Source: SSS58A sp041648155
Lineage (GTDB): Bacteria; Krumholzibacteriota; Krumholzibacteriia; Krumholzibacteriales; Krumholzibacteriaceae
Length of the DNA: 25,998 bases
NCBI GenBank assembly: GCA_041648155.1
Contig: JBAZPL010000007.1
Coordinates: forward strand, 1 to 25,998
Direction of reading: 5' to 3'
Shown here one piece after another: positions 7,571 to 15,600 of this stretch (the stretch's first letter is position 1; every line of letters starts with the position of its first letter). A program made the translations under genes and the position numbers. The notes under the pieces were generated by a model. The model did no database searches, had not been told where the DNA came from, and saw only the letters and a program-made list of their open reading frames with translations.

Positions 7571-9387
7571 ACGAAAAAACCACGAAGAAGTACGCGATCT
7601 GCAAAACGCTGGCGACCGGCGGAACGGCCGTGCTCTACAAGGCGATCCAGACCTCGCTCGACCGGCCCGTCGTCATCAAGAAGCTCCATTCGCATCTCAT
7701 TTCGGACCCGAACTTCACGCGCCGGTTCGAGCTCGAAGCGAAGGCCGTCGCGAGCCTCGACCACGAGAACATCGTGCGCATCATCGATTTCGGATCGACC
7801 GAGGGCAATTACTTCATCGTCATGGAATATATCGACGGGCCGTGCTTCAAGGACGTGCTCTCGTCGCGACGCGTCATCTCCGAGGATCTCATGCTGCTCG
7901 TCGCCCGCGAGATCTGCCTGGGGCTCGACCACGCGCACCAGCGCGGCATCATCCACCGGGACATCAAGCCCGCCAATATCATGATCACGCTGGAAGGGCA
8001 GGTGAAGATCACCGACTTCGGTCTCGCGAAGCTCCACCAGAGCCAGACGCAGCAGACGGTCGCTTCCACGCTCCTCGGCACGCCCCTCTACATGTCCCCC
8101 GAACAGGCGATCGGGGATTCGATCGACGGAAGGAGCGATCTCTTCTCCCTCGGAACGATCTGCTACGAAGCGATCACGGGAACGCAGCCCTTCCTCGGCG
8201 ACAACTACGCCGCGGTCATACAGAACATCATCAACGGCGGCATCAGCGCGCCTTCGCGGATACGGAGGGATATCAGCCCCGGAGCGGAGGAGCTCGTCAT
8301 GAAGGCGCTCCACCGGGAGCCGGGAAAGCGCTTCAGGAGCGCTCTTGAAATGGCGCGCGCGATCGAATCGCTCCTCGGGCAGGAAAGGATCGCCTCGGCC
8401 CGCGAGCGGCTGAGGAGGCTCGCCTGCGGCGAGGACGATCTCGCTGCCCGCATACGGCGTCCGGTCCGGAAGAGCCCGCGGAAACAACGTCTGCTCTCCA
8501 TCGGCATCGCGGCGGCGTGCATAGCCTCCGCGGCCGTCATCATCTCGCTGAACCCGCGCGGCATCGCAAACTTCGTCGATACCTTCAGGGCGATCCGCGA
8601 GTCCGATCCGGCGCCCATACCGGCGGATCCTACCCTCGCCGGCCAGGGAGAGGAGCTCCCCGGTGTTTCGATGGCAGCGCTCGCTGAGCCGCCGCCGGCC
8701 GAACCGGCCGCCGCCGAGACTGCGGGCGTCGCGTCCGAAGCACCCCGCGATTCGGGACGCATCCTCGAAAACAGCACCGGGCGTTTCTCGCTCCCGAACG
8801 CCGAAGAGACGAGAAAGGCCGAGCTGGAAAAGGCCAAGCTGGTGCAGCAGCCGCTCCTACCGGTCGAAAAAACCGTCGAGCCGCCTGAAAAGCCGGTCAT
8901 GGAAAAGAGCGCCGCGCCTCCCGCGGCGAGTGCCAGGATCGAGGCGCCGGCGACGGGATTCGTCGACATCACCGTCGAACCCATGGCGGAAATACTCATC
9001 GACGGACGGCGCCGCGTCGTCGGCGAACGCCTCATGATGCTCGAGCTTCCCGCGGGAATGCACGAGATCTCCTGCCGAAGCGAGGGATATCGCGATTATC
9101 TCGAAACCGTGCAGATAAAACGGGGAGAGCTCTCGAGGAGAATACTATCGCTCGAGAAGCTCACCGGAAAAATCTCTCTTGAAACGGCCGCGGGCACCCG
9201 GATCTTTGTCGATGGCGTGTTCAAGGGAACGGTCCCGCTCGGCTCCCCGCTCGACGTTCCCGTGGGGACGCATCGCATCGAGCTCAAGAAACCCGGTTTT
9301 CAGACCTGGGCAAGCGCGGTGTACGTGCCCCAGGACGAAACCGTGCGCCTCGCGATCAGCCTCGTGCCGGTATCAGGTTCCGAGTAA
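7567..9387 (+). CDS. Membrane Ser/Thr protein kinase with PEGA domains (PknB-like)
   Basis: The protein is 606 residues, starting at the ATG that overlaps the previous stop. A Hanks-type kinase domain (~9-270) contains Lys38 (VVIKK), Glu57, HRDIKPAN (H130, D132, K134, N137), DFG (150-152) and SPE (177-179). The glycine loop is unusual: LATGGTAVLY (15-24) has Ala where the first and third Gly are expected. A basic stretch precedes one membrane helix (~309-328). A Pro/Ala/Glu-rich linker (~330-463) leads to two PEGA domains (~464-530 and ~535-606), probably outside the membrane and able to sense envelope ligands. It is the last gene of the operon with the FHA, phosphoesterase and TPR proteins, which are likely substrates or partners. 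Its 3' end overlaps the convergent glycosyltransferase by 15 nt. Confidence 0.93.
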   Translation: MNEKTTKKYAICKTLATGGTAVLYKAIQTSLDRPVVIKKLHSHLISDPNFTRRFELEAKAVASLDHENIVRIIDFGSTEGNYFIVMEYIDGPCFKDVLSSRRVISEDLMLLVAREICLGLDHAHQRGIIHRDIKPANIMITLEGQVKITDFGLAKLHQSQTQQTVASTLLGTPLYMSPEQAIGDSIDGRSDLFSLGTICYEAITGTQPFLGDNYAAVIQNIINGGISAPSRIRRDISPGAEELVMKALHREPGKRFRSALEMARAIESLLGQERIASARERLRRLACGEDDLAARIRRPVRKSPRKQRLLSIGIAAACIASAAVIISLNPRGIANFVDTFRAIRESDPAPIPADPTLAGQGEELPGVSMAALAEPPPAEPAAAETAGVASEAPRDSGRILENSTGRFSLPNAEETRKAELEKAKLVQQPLLPVEKTVEPPEKPVMEKSAAPPAASARIEAPATGFVDITVEPMAEILIDGRRRVVGERLMMLELPAGMHEISCRSEGYRDYLETVQIKRGELSRRILSLEKLTGKISLETAAGTRIFVDGVFKGTVPLGSPLDVPVGTHRIELKKPGFQTWASAVYVPQDETVRLAISLVPVSGSE

Positions 9388-10479
9388 CGCCGCGGCCGCG
9401 GCGATCACCTCGTCGACGCTCACCGATTCGACGTTCCCGTCCTTCCCCCGCACCGCGACGACCGTTTCGTTGACCGGCTTCCACCGCGCCGGATCGGTCG
9501 GCCCGAATACGGCGACGCATCTCGCGCCGACCGCGCCCGCTATATGCATGATGCCCGTATCGTTGCAGAGGGTGAGCGCCGATCGCTTCATGAGGGCGCC
9601 GAGAAACCCCACCGAAGGACACGGAAGAACAAATGGACGAACGACGCACGCTTCGAGAAACGCTTCGAGCGCCGCCGCGTCGGCGGGCCCCCCCGTCGCG
9701 ACCACCCCGCATTCGAAGTCTTCGCCCAGAACCTTCACGGTTTCCGCGTACCTTCTCCCCGGCCAGACGTTCCGCGCCTTTCCCGCTCCCGGATGGACGA
9801 CGATGAATCTCCCTCCCGTTCCGAACGAGGCGGCGATGAAACGCTCGCATTCTCGTACATCCTCAGCCGACGGAACGAACACGGAGGTCAGATCCGTCAC
9901 GCGCACACCGATCGCCGCAAGAGGATAGATGTTGTGCACGCTCTCGTGCATCGTTGCAAGCTCCTCCCTCGGAGGCAGCGGCAACTCGAGATGGTAGAAC
10001 CGGGACGCGAGATCGTGGCCAAACGGCTCGCTGGTCGAACCTATCCGCAGCCGCGCTCCGCTCGCGACGGCCAGCAGCATGCTCGTCACCGAGAAGGAAA
10101 CGGTACTCAGAACGATAGCCGCGTCGAAGCGGCGTCTTCTGAGATCCGCGATGAACCGTATGAGATCGAGGAAGCTCCGGAGGCCCTTTTTCCGGGGGAG
10201 GACGAGCACCTCATCGACGTACGGGTTGCGCTGCATGCACGCGGCGTTGATCGGCGCGGCCAGGAGCGTTATCCTCGCGTCGCCGAAGCGCGCCCTGAGC
10301 CCCCGGAACGCGGGAACGGCGAGAAGCATATCCCCCATCTGGTGGTGCTGTCTGATGATGAGAAGCCGCGATACGCCGAGGACGCCGAGCTCCCGGGCGG
10401 TTATGCGCCGCCTCGAAAGAAACAGGGAGATGAAGCGGGCCAGCGCCGGCTTACATACTCTCTCGATCCCTTTTAACAC
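9373..10479 (-). CDS. Glycosyltransferase family 9 (heptosyltransferase-like)
   Basis: The protein is 368 residues with two Rossmann-like halves. The N-terminal half has IIRQHHQMGDMLLAVPA (GD at 49-50), where GT9 enzymes place the catalytic Asp. The C-terminal half has HPGAGKARNVWP (229-240), NDTGIMHIAGAVG (306-318) and FGPTDPARWKP (325-335), which form the ADP-sugar-binding site in this family. GT9 enzymes add heptose or other sugars to LPS or surface glycans at the inner face of the membrane. The start is GTG at 10479, preceded by a G-rich GGGGGGGAA site; no suitable ATG exists before the GD motif. The sugar and acceptor are unknown. It lies 180 bp downstream of rsgA on the same strand, separated by a hairpin. 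Confidence 0.88.
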   Translation of the reverse strand: MLKGIERVCKPALARFISLFLSRRRITARELGVLGVSRLLIIRQHHQMGDMLLAVPAFRGLRARFGDARITLLAAPINAACMQRNPYVDEVLVLPRKKGLRSFLDLIRFIADLRRRRFDAAIVLSTVSFSVTSMLLAVASGARLRIGSTSEPFGHDLASRFYHLELPLPPREELATMHESVHNIYPLAAIGVRVTDLTSVFVPSAEDVRECERFIAASFGTGGRFIVVHPGAGKARNVWPGRRYAETVKVLGEDFECGVVATGGPADAAALEAFLEACVVRPFVLPCPSVGFLGALMKRSALTLCNDTGIMHIAGAVGARCVAVFGPTDPARWKPVNETVVAVRGKDGNVESVSVDEVIAAAAALLGT

Positions 10480-10586
10480 CGATTCCCCCCCAAGAATAAT
10501 GAATCACCGGAACTTTCTCCGGCTGAGCGCGTATCAATAACCAGAGAGCGGATGTTATTACCCCCATCCCACAATCCCTTCTTGCG

Positions 10587-10616
10587 GATGGCGGCCTCCC
10601 CCAAAAGGCCGCCATC
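10587..10616 (-). terminator. Perfect 11-bp hairpin between rsgA and the GT9 gene
   Basis: GATGGCGGCCT (10587-10597) and its exact complement (10606-10616) enclose an 8-nt loop. It lies 44 nt beyond the rsgA stop in the direction of rsgA transcription, where a terminator is expected. No U-tract follows on the minus strand, and only ATCTTA follows on the plus strand. Intrinsic termination is therefore uncertain; it may stabilise the rsgA mRNA 3' end. The rest of 10480-10659 shows nothing clear. Confidence 0.45.
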
Positions 10617-10659
10617 ATCTTAGTAAGCCCCGCCCGGCTCCAGGAGAGCGCTCCCGCGC

Positions 10660-11610
10660 TCACCACGGCCGTTTCAGGTTTCGTTCGTCGGACACGGTCT
10701 CGAGGATTCTGAGATAGCTCTCGTACCGCTCGCGAGAAACGTCCCCCCTCTCGACCGCATCCTTCACGGCGCAATCGGGCTCGTGGCTGTGCGTGCATGT
10801 CGCAAATCTGCAGCCCGTGTGGAACGGGGCAAAATCCCGGAAAAAACCGGCAAGCTTCTCTTTCGACACCCCCCAGATTCCGAACTCCCGGACTCCCGGC
10901 GTATCGCCGAGATACCCCCCCCGGGGGATGCGATGAATCTCGAAATGGCTCGTCGTATGCATCCCCTTCCCCGTCCGCGCGCTCACGCTCCCTACGACGA
11001 GCTCGAGACCGGGCTGCACGCGCGATATGAGCGAGCTTTTTCCGCTCCCCGAAGGTCCCGCAAATATCGAGAGCTTCCCCGTGAGCATCCCCGCCAGGTC
11101 TTCGACTCCCTCCCCGGTGCGGGCGCTCGAGCAGACGCAGCGATAGCCCATCGTCCGGTAGGGAGCAAGCGACGCATCAATACCGGCGCGGGAATCGGCA
11201 AGATCCATCTTATTGACGCAGATGACCGCATCCATCGGGCCGCACGCCGCGGAGACGAGCATGCGGTCAAGAAGGCGCAGATTCAGATCCGGCTCCTTCA
11301 CCGCGAAAACGAGGATCGCCTGATCCATATTCGCTCCGAGAATCCGGTATCCTTTTCTCTGGGAGGGATCGGTTCGCGCCAGTATCGATCTCCGGGCTCC
11401 GAGCTCGACGATTACGCCCTGGGTCCCCCCCGCACCGCCGCCTCGCTCGATACTGACCGTGACGGTGTCTCCGACGACGGGAAGCACCTCCTCGGGCGTG
11501 TCCCCGAGGCGAAACCGCCCCCGGAGAGAGCATCGTATCTCTCCGAAGCCGCTTTCGACGAAGAAAGCGGCGCCCTTGATCCGTATGACAAGCCCTTGAG
11601 TAGTTTCCAT
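10660..11610 (-). CDS. rsgA: Ribosome small subunit-dependent GTPase RsgA
   Basis: The protein is 316 residues, of normal family length and complete. An N-terminal OB-fold (~1-75) is followed by a circularly permuted GTPase domain, with G4 NKMD (133-136) before G1 GPSGSGKSS (185-193) and G3 DTPG (236-239). The C-terminal zinc-binding region is C267-x4-C272-x-H274-x5-C280. Motif order and zinc finger are diagnostic of RsgA/YjeQ, which acts in late 30S maturation at the decoding centre. The ATG at 11610 has a GGAGG only 2 nt away, so the true start could differ slightly; the OB-fold begins normally from here. It is divergent from the EIIA-like gene. Confidence 0.96.
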   Translation of the reverse strand: METTQGLVIRIKGAAFFVESGFGEIRCSLRGRFRLGDTPEEVLPVVGDTVTVSIERGGGAGGTQGVIVELGARRSILARTDPSQRKGYRILGANMDQAILVFAVKEPDLNLRLLDRMLVSAACGPMDAVICVNKMDLADSRAGIDASLAPYRTMGYRCVCSSARTGEGVEDLAGMLTGKLSIFAGPSGSGKSSLISRVQPGLELVVGSVSARTGKGMHTTSHFEIHRIPRGGYLGDTPGVREFGIWGVSKEKLAGFFRDFAPFHTGCRFATCTHSHEPDCAVKDAVERGDVSRERYESYLRILETVSDERNLKRPW

Positions 11611-11647
11611 GGCCTCCGCAGCAGGTGAATTCCCTGATTCAATCGGT

Positions 11648-11675
11648 GAAATACGAGCGCGCCCGAGAGTATCAA
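11648..11675 (-). promoter_or_regulatory. Possible rsgA promoter
   Basis: Minus strand: TTGATA (11675-11670), 16-nt spacer, TATTTC (11653-11648), ahead of the rsgA ATG at 11610. The -35 resembles those upstream of the genes at 126 and 12674. The -10 is weak. Confidence 0.3.
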
Positions 11676-11700
11676 AAATTTATTACCCAAAGAAGATGAA

Positions 11701-11713
11701 ATTGTTATACAAT
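11701..11713 (+). promoter_or_regulatory. ATTGT-N3-ACAAT palindrome with -10-like core, upstream of the EIIA gene
   Basis: A perfect 5+5 inverted repeat with a 3-nt centre includes TATACA (11706-11711), a plausible -10 hexamer 25 nt before the ATG at 11736. No good -35 is visible, so activator dependence or a chance match are both possible. The remainder of the 11611-11735 gap is AT-rich compared with the window. Confidence 0.25.
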
Positions 11714-11735
11714 GTTCGCGGGAGCATGCTATATT

Positions 11736-12212
11736 ATGAAAAGTATGGAAGCTAGTAAGCTTATTTCGTTCTTCGAAGAAGATCTTTGCATATTTCATCT
11801 CCGGTCGCGCAAGAAGATGAGCGTGCTCACGGAGATTGTGCATCATCTCGCCGTCAAAAACAAGATCTCGGACGAGCACTTCATCATCGAGATGCTGAAG
11901 AACCGGGAAAGCCTCGGCAGCACGGGGCTCGGCAACGGCGTCGCTTTCCCGCATGGGCGGTCGCTCGCCATCAAGGAACTTTCCGTTCTCTTCGCCCGCT
12001 CGGCGTCCGGCATGGATTTCGACGCGCTCGACGGAAAGCCGACGAAGGTCTTCTTCCTTATTCTTGCGCCGTCCGATAAGGGATCCGAAACGTACCTCGC
12101 GATCCTGAGCGAGCTTATCGGCCTGATTCAGAAGCCTGCGAAGCTCAAGAGCCTCTACGAGGTCGCCGATTTTCAATCGCTCGTGAAGATTCTGGAGGAT
12201 AAGGATCTGTGA
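11736..12212 (+). CDS. ptsN: PTS EIIA-type (EIIA-Ntr/PtsN-like) protein
   Basis: The 158-residue protein has the fold and motif of the fructose/nitrogen EIIA family. ENRESLGSTGLGNGVAFPHG-like sequence surrounds the phosphorylatable His73, followed by the expected FFLILAP strand and an LAILSELI helix. It is cytoplasmic. EIIA-Ntr accepts phosphate from NPr and regulates transporters, kinases and sigma-54-linked functions. No EIIB/EIIC domain is attached, which favours regulation over sugar transport. The ATG at 11736 has GGGAG 11 nt upstream; an upstream ATG at 11712 lacks one, and another ATG follows at 11745. It overlaps the next gene by 4 nt and lies upstream of a sigma-54 activator, consistent with a PTS-Ntr link. 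The exact symbol is tentative. Confidence 0.82.
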   Translation: MKSMEASKLISFFEEDLCIFHLRSRKKMSVLTEIVHHLAVKNKISDEHFIIEMLKNRESLGSTGLGNGVAFPHGRSLAIKELSVLFARSASGMDFDALDGKPTKVFFLILAPSDKGSETYLAILSELIGLIQKPAKLKSLYEVADFQSLVKILEDKDL

Positions 12213-12553
12213 GAGACGAGCATCGGATCCTCATCGCCCTTCAAGACCTTGATATCATGATCAAAGAGGTGAAGGATAAAGCTACATCCAAGGAGCTGCA
12301 GAACCTCGGTTTCAAGCTCACCGGCCTGAGCGAGCTCCAGGAAGCGAGGGAGAAGCTCTCGAAGAAAGCGCCGAAAGGACTCCTTCAGCGCTACGAGAAG
12401 CTTACCGAGCACTTCACCGTGGCTATCCTCCCCGTCACGGGAAGCCTCTGCCTCGGGTGCTTCGTCAAGCTCCCCACTTCGTTTTTTTCCGCGGTGAGCA
12501 GAAATGAGCTCCAAACGTGCGAGAATTGCGGAAGGCTGCTCTACATCCCTTGA
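12209..12553 (+). CDS. Miniature C4 zinc-ribbon protein (zf-RING_7/DUF164-like)
   Basis: The protein is 114 residues, starting at a GTG that overlaps the previous stop (GTGA), with GGAGG 10-11 nt upstream. The C-terminus has C81-x2-C84 ... C104-x2-C107-GRLLY, with LPTSFFSAV between the pairs. This is the layout of the C4 zinc ribbon of the zf-RING_7 family. Usual members are about 240 residues with a long antiparallel coiled coil; here the helical part is only ~60 residues (LQDLDIMIKEVKDKAT onward). It may bind RNA or protein, but family function is poorly defined. Coupling to the EIIA gene suggests they act together. A DksA-like role is possible in principle, but the acidic coiled-coil tip cannot be identified. 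Confidence 0.75.
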   Translation: MRDEHRILIALQDLDIMIKEVKDKATSKELQNLGFKLTGLSELQEAREKLSKKAPKGLLQRYEKLTEHFTVAILPVTGSLCLGCFVKLPTSFFSAVSRNELQTCENCGRLLYIP

Positions 12554-12603
12554 ACCTGGCTGTACAATAGAGTATTTGACGCCGTTTCATTCCCAAGTTT
12601 CCC

Positions 12604-12632
12604 TTGATAATTCCGCCTCTTTGATGTAAAGT
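12604..12632 (+). promoter_or_regulatory. Sigma-70-type promoter for the sigma-54 activator gene
   Basis: TTGATA (12604-12609), 17-nt spacer, TAAAGT (12627-12632), 41 nt before the ATG at 12674. It is identical in hexamers and spacing to the minus-strand promoter at 226-254. Confidence 0.5.
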
Positions 12633-12673
12633 ATTTTAACCAGGTAAGAAACTTAACAAATACAGGGGTTTTC

Positions 12674-15600
12674 ATGTACGGCGAGAAAGCAAAGGATGCG
12701 CTCAACGCGAGGTATTCCATAAGGAAAACGCTCGGGGAGTATCCTCCCTGGCATGGATACAGCGTTGCCGATTCATTGAGCGAACGGGAGTATCTCCTGT
12801 TTTCCGTCGATACGCCTCCGGGCGTTTCCCTGTCGATCGAAGATCTGAGAATGCGGGATTATCTCTTCTCCCGTTCCGGGAAGCTCGCGCCGGCGGTCAT
12901 CTCGCTCCAGCAAGCGAACGGTTCGCTCACGTTCCTCCTCCCTTACGCGGATATCAAGCCCCTGGTGAACGCACTCCCGCGGATGAAACCGGACGAGGCC
13001 GCGGAAATCATGCGCACGATCATGGCCTACGTCCTCGCGCGCATCGGGGAGGGACTCTGTTTCTGCAATCTCAATCTCGAATCGTTCTATATGGCGCACG
13101 ACAAACCGGGCATACTCCCGGTCGCCTACCTTCTTCCCGGTGATTGCCTGCGCCGCATGTCGGCGGACCCTCCCGGTCTCATGAGCGTTCCGGGAGCGCC
13201 TTTCGGGGATCTTCGCGCCTTGGGGAACGTGCTCTCGATCTTCGCCCCTTACCTCGATCACGAAACCGCCGGACGGATCAAGCGCCTCGCCGTCCGGCTT
13301 CAGTCGCTCGCTCGGGAGACAACCGCCGCCGAGTTCCGCTCCGTGCTCGATGAGCTCGCCGGGTGTGCCGGAGAGGCGCTCCCGCAAGGGCACTTCTTCC
13401 CGGCGAGACTGTTCCAAACGCCTCCGCCGTCCGCGCCCGTGCGCGCGATGAAGCACGCCGCCCTCAAGGCGCGCGAAGGGGAAAAACAGATCGTGATCGT
13501 CACCGGCGTACGCGGCGGCGGGAAAACGCACTTTCTGGAATTCATCGCGCATCGCCTCATGACCGAATGGGGTTTCCGGCACGGCGGCATCGCGGGAGAT
13601 CTTGCTCTCTACCAGGATCCGGCCGATCGGGAGACGGGCTACAGCCACGATTTCGTCATCGTCGACGATCATGGAGATGAGCCGCTGCTGGCATGCCACG
13701 TCGTCGATTGCGTGTGCCAGGCGATCGAGCGCTGCAATCTCGTCGTGCTCTCGGGCAGCGCGGACGCGCCGCTCCTTGCGCGGCACGTCAGGGAAGGAGT
13801 ATCCAAACGGGCGATCGAGATCAGGGAAATCGAGCTCCCCGCCCCGGGCCGGCGCCGGGACGACCGGGAGCTCGGCGCGCTCGGCTCGGGATTCCTCGAC
13901 GCCCTCTCCGGCGAGGAACGATCGGTTCTCGGATTTCTCGCGGTATTCGGTTTCGAAGTCCCGCTTTCGTTCCTGCTCGGCATTTTCGCGCCGGAGGAGA
14001 ACGGCATTTACACGGCGCTGCAGAACCTTGTCGCGCGCGGTCTCGTGAAATCACGCGTCGAAACTTCGAGCCTCGCCGGCGGCAACCTCGCGATCGTGTA
14101 CTCGCCGGCGAGCGGCTCCGCGGCCCGGGAGGTCCTGCGAAACCTACCGCCGGAAAGGACAGAATCGATCCATCGAAGCATCGCGCGCCTCCTCGCGGAA
14201 ATGAGAAACGCCCCTTCGCTCTACACATTCTTTCATCTCGTACGGAGCGGCGCGAGAGAAGAGGCCGCGCTCAAAGGCCTCGAGATACTCCGGTCCTTCA
14301 TGAAACGGAAGAAGCTCGCCGCGCTCAATTGCTTCAACGCGAGCTACATGGACGAAAAGCTCGACCGGGCGCTCCCCGTCGACACGCGCTTCAACCTTTA
14401 CCTCGAGCTCGGCAACCACTTCTCGCTGACGGGAAGCATGGAACGGGCGGAATGCTTTTTCCACCGGTGCCGCGAAGGGATCGCCCGCGAGGAGGAGCCT
14501 GCGCGCTTCCGGAACCTTGCGGTCGAGGCAGCGAGGCGCGAGAGCGAGATTCTGGAGAAGAGGGGGGAATTCCTCAAGGCGGAGAAGCTCCTCGAAAAAG
14601 CGCTCGACACTCACGGGGAAAAGCTCCTCTCGAGCGAGCGCGCCAAGCTCTACAATGACATCGCCTGGATCCACTACCGTCTCGGGGCGTTCGACCGTTC
14701 GTGGGAGCACTGCCTCGTCGTGCACAAGCTGCTCGACGAGAAACAGAATCCGGCGGAGATCGCGCAGGCCTACAACCTCATGGGCACGATCAACTGGAAC
14801 CGGAGCCGGTACGACGACGCGATTCTCTGCTACAAGCGCTGTCTCGCGCTCCGCGAGGAGTGCGGCGACGAAATCGGCATCGCCGCGAGCTACAACAACC
14901 TCGGCCTCGTGTATCGCTCCCTCGGCCTGGTCGCCGAAGCGCTCGAATGCTTCACGAAAAGCATGGAGATCAAAAAGCGGCACGAGAACCTCCCCGGGCT
15001 CGCCGCCGCGCACCTCAACCTTGCCCTCGTGTACCTCGACCTCGAGCAGATCAAGGACGCCGAGCGAAGCTGCATCACCGCCTCGCGCCTCGCGGAGGAG
15101 ATCGGCAACCAGCAGCTCCTCGCCGAATCGTACGGCACGATGGGCGAGATATGGTTCCTCCAGGGCAATTACGAGAAAGCGCAGAGCTGCTACGCGAAGG
15201 ATCTGCACCTCTGCGATAAAACGAAATCGCTCAGGGAGCGAGCAGTCGTATACCGAAAGCTCGGCGATCTCAACTTCGCCCTCGGCAAGCTCCCCGAAAC
15301 GAAAGAGCTTCTGGCCCAGGCGCGATCCCTGAACCAGAAAATCGGTTCCCGTCTTGAAACGGCGCTTCTCAACCTGCTCGAGGGAAAAATACTTCTCGCC
15401 GAAGGCAAGCGCGAAGACGGCCGCTACAAGCTCGAAGGGGCAAGCCTCGAACTGTCGCTTCTCGGGAAAAAGAACGCGGCTTCCGCCGTCGCCGCCGACA
15501 TCGGAAACCTCTACCTCGAAGAAGGGAACGAGCCGCTTGCCCGGGAGTATCTCCTGCGGGCAATGTCCCTCGTCGCCGGGGGAGAGCAGGCCCCGCAGCA

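Noticed and set aside
10514..10560. Sigma-54-like GG-N10-GC on the minus strand before the GT9 gene (TGGTTATTGATACGCG)
   Set aside because: Only the spacing fits; the flanking positions disagree with the consensus at most sites.
12561..12603. Other promoter-like hexamers (TACAAT, TTGACG) before the sigma-54 activator gene
   Set aside because: No partner hexamer at acceptable spacing; the TTGATA/TAAAGT pair just downstream is better.
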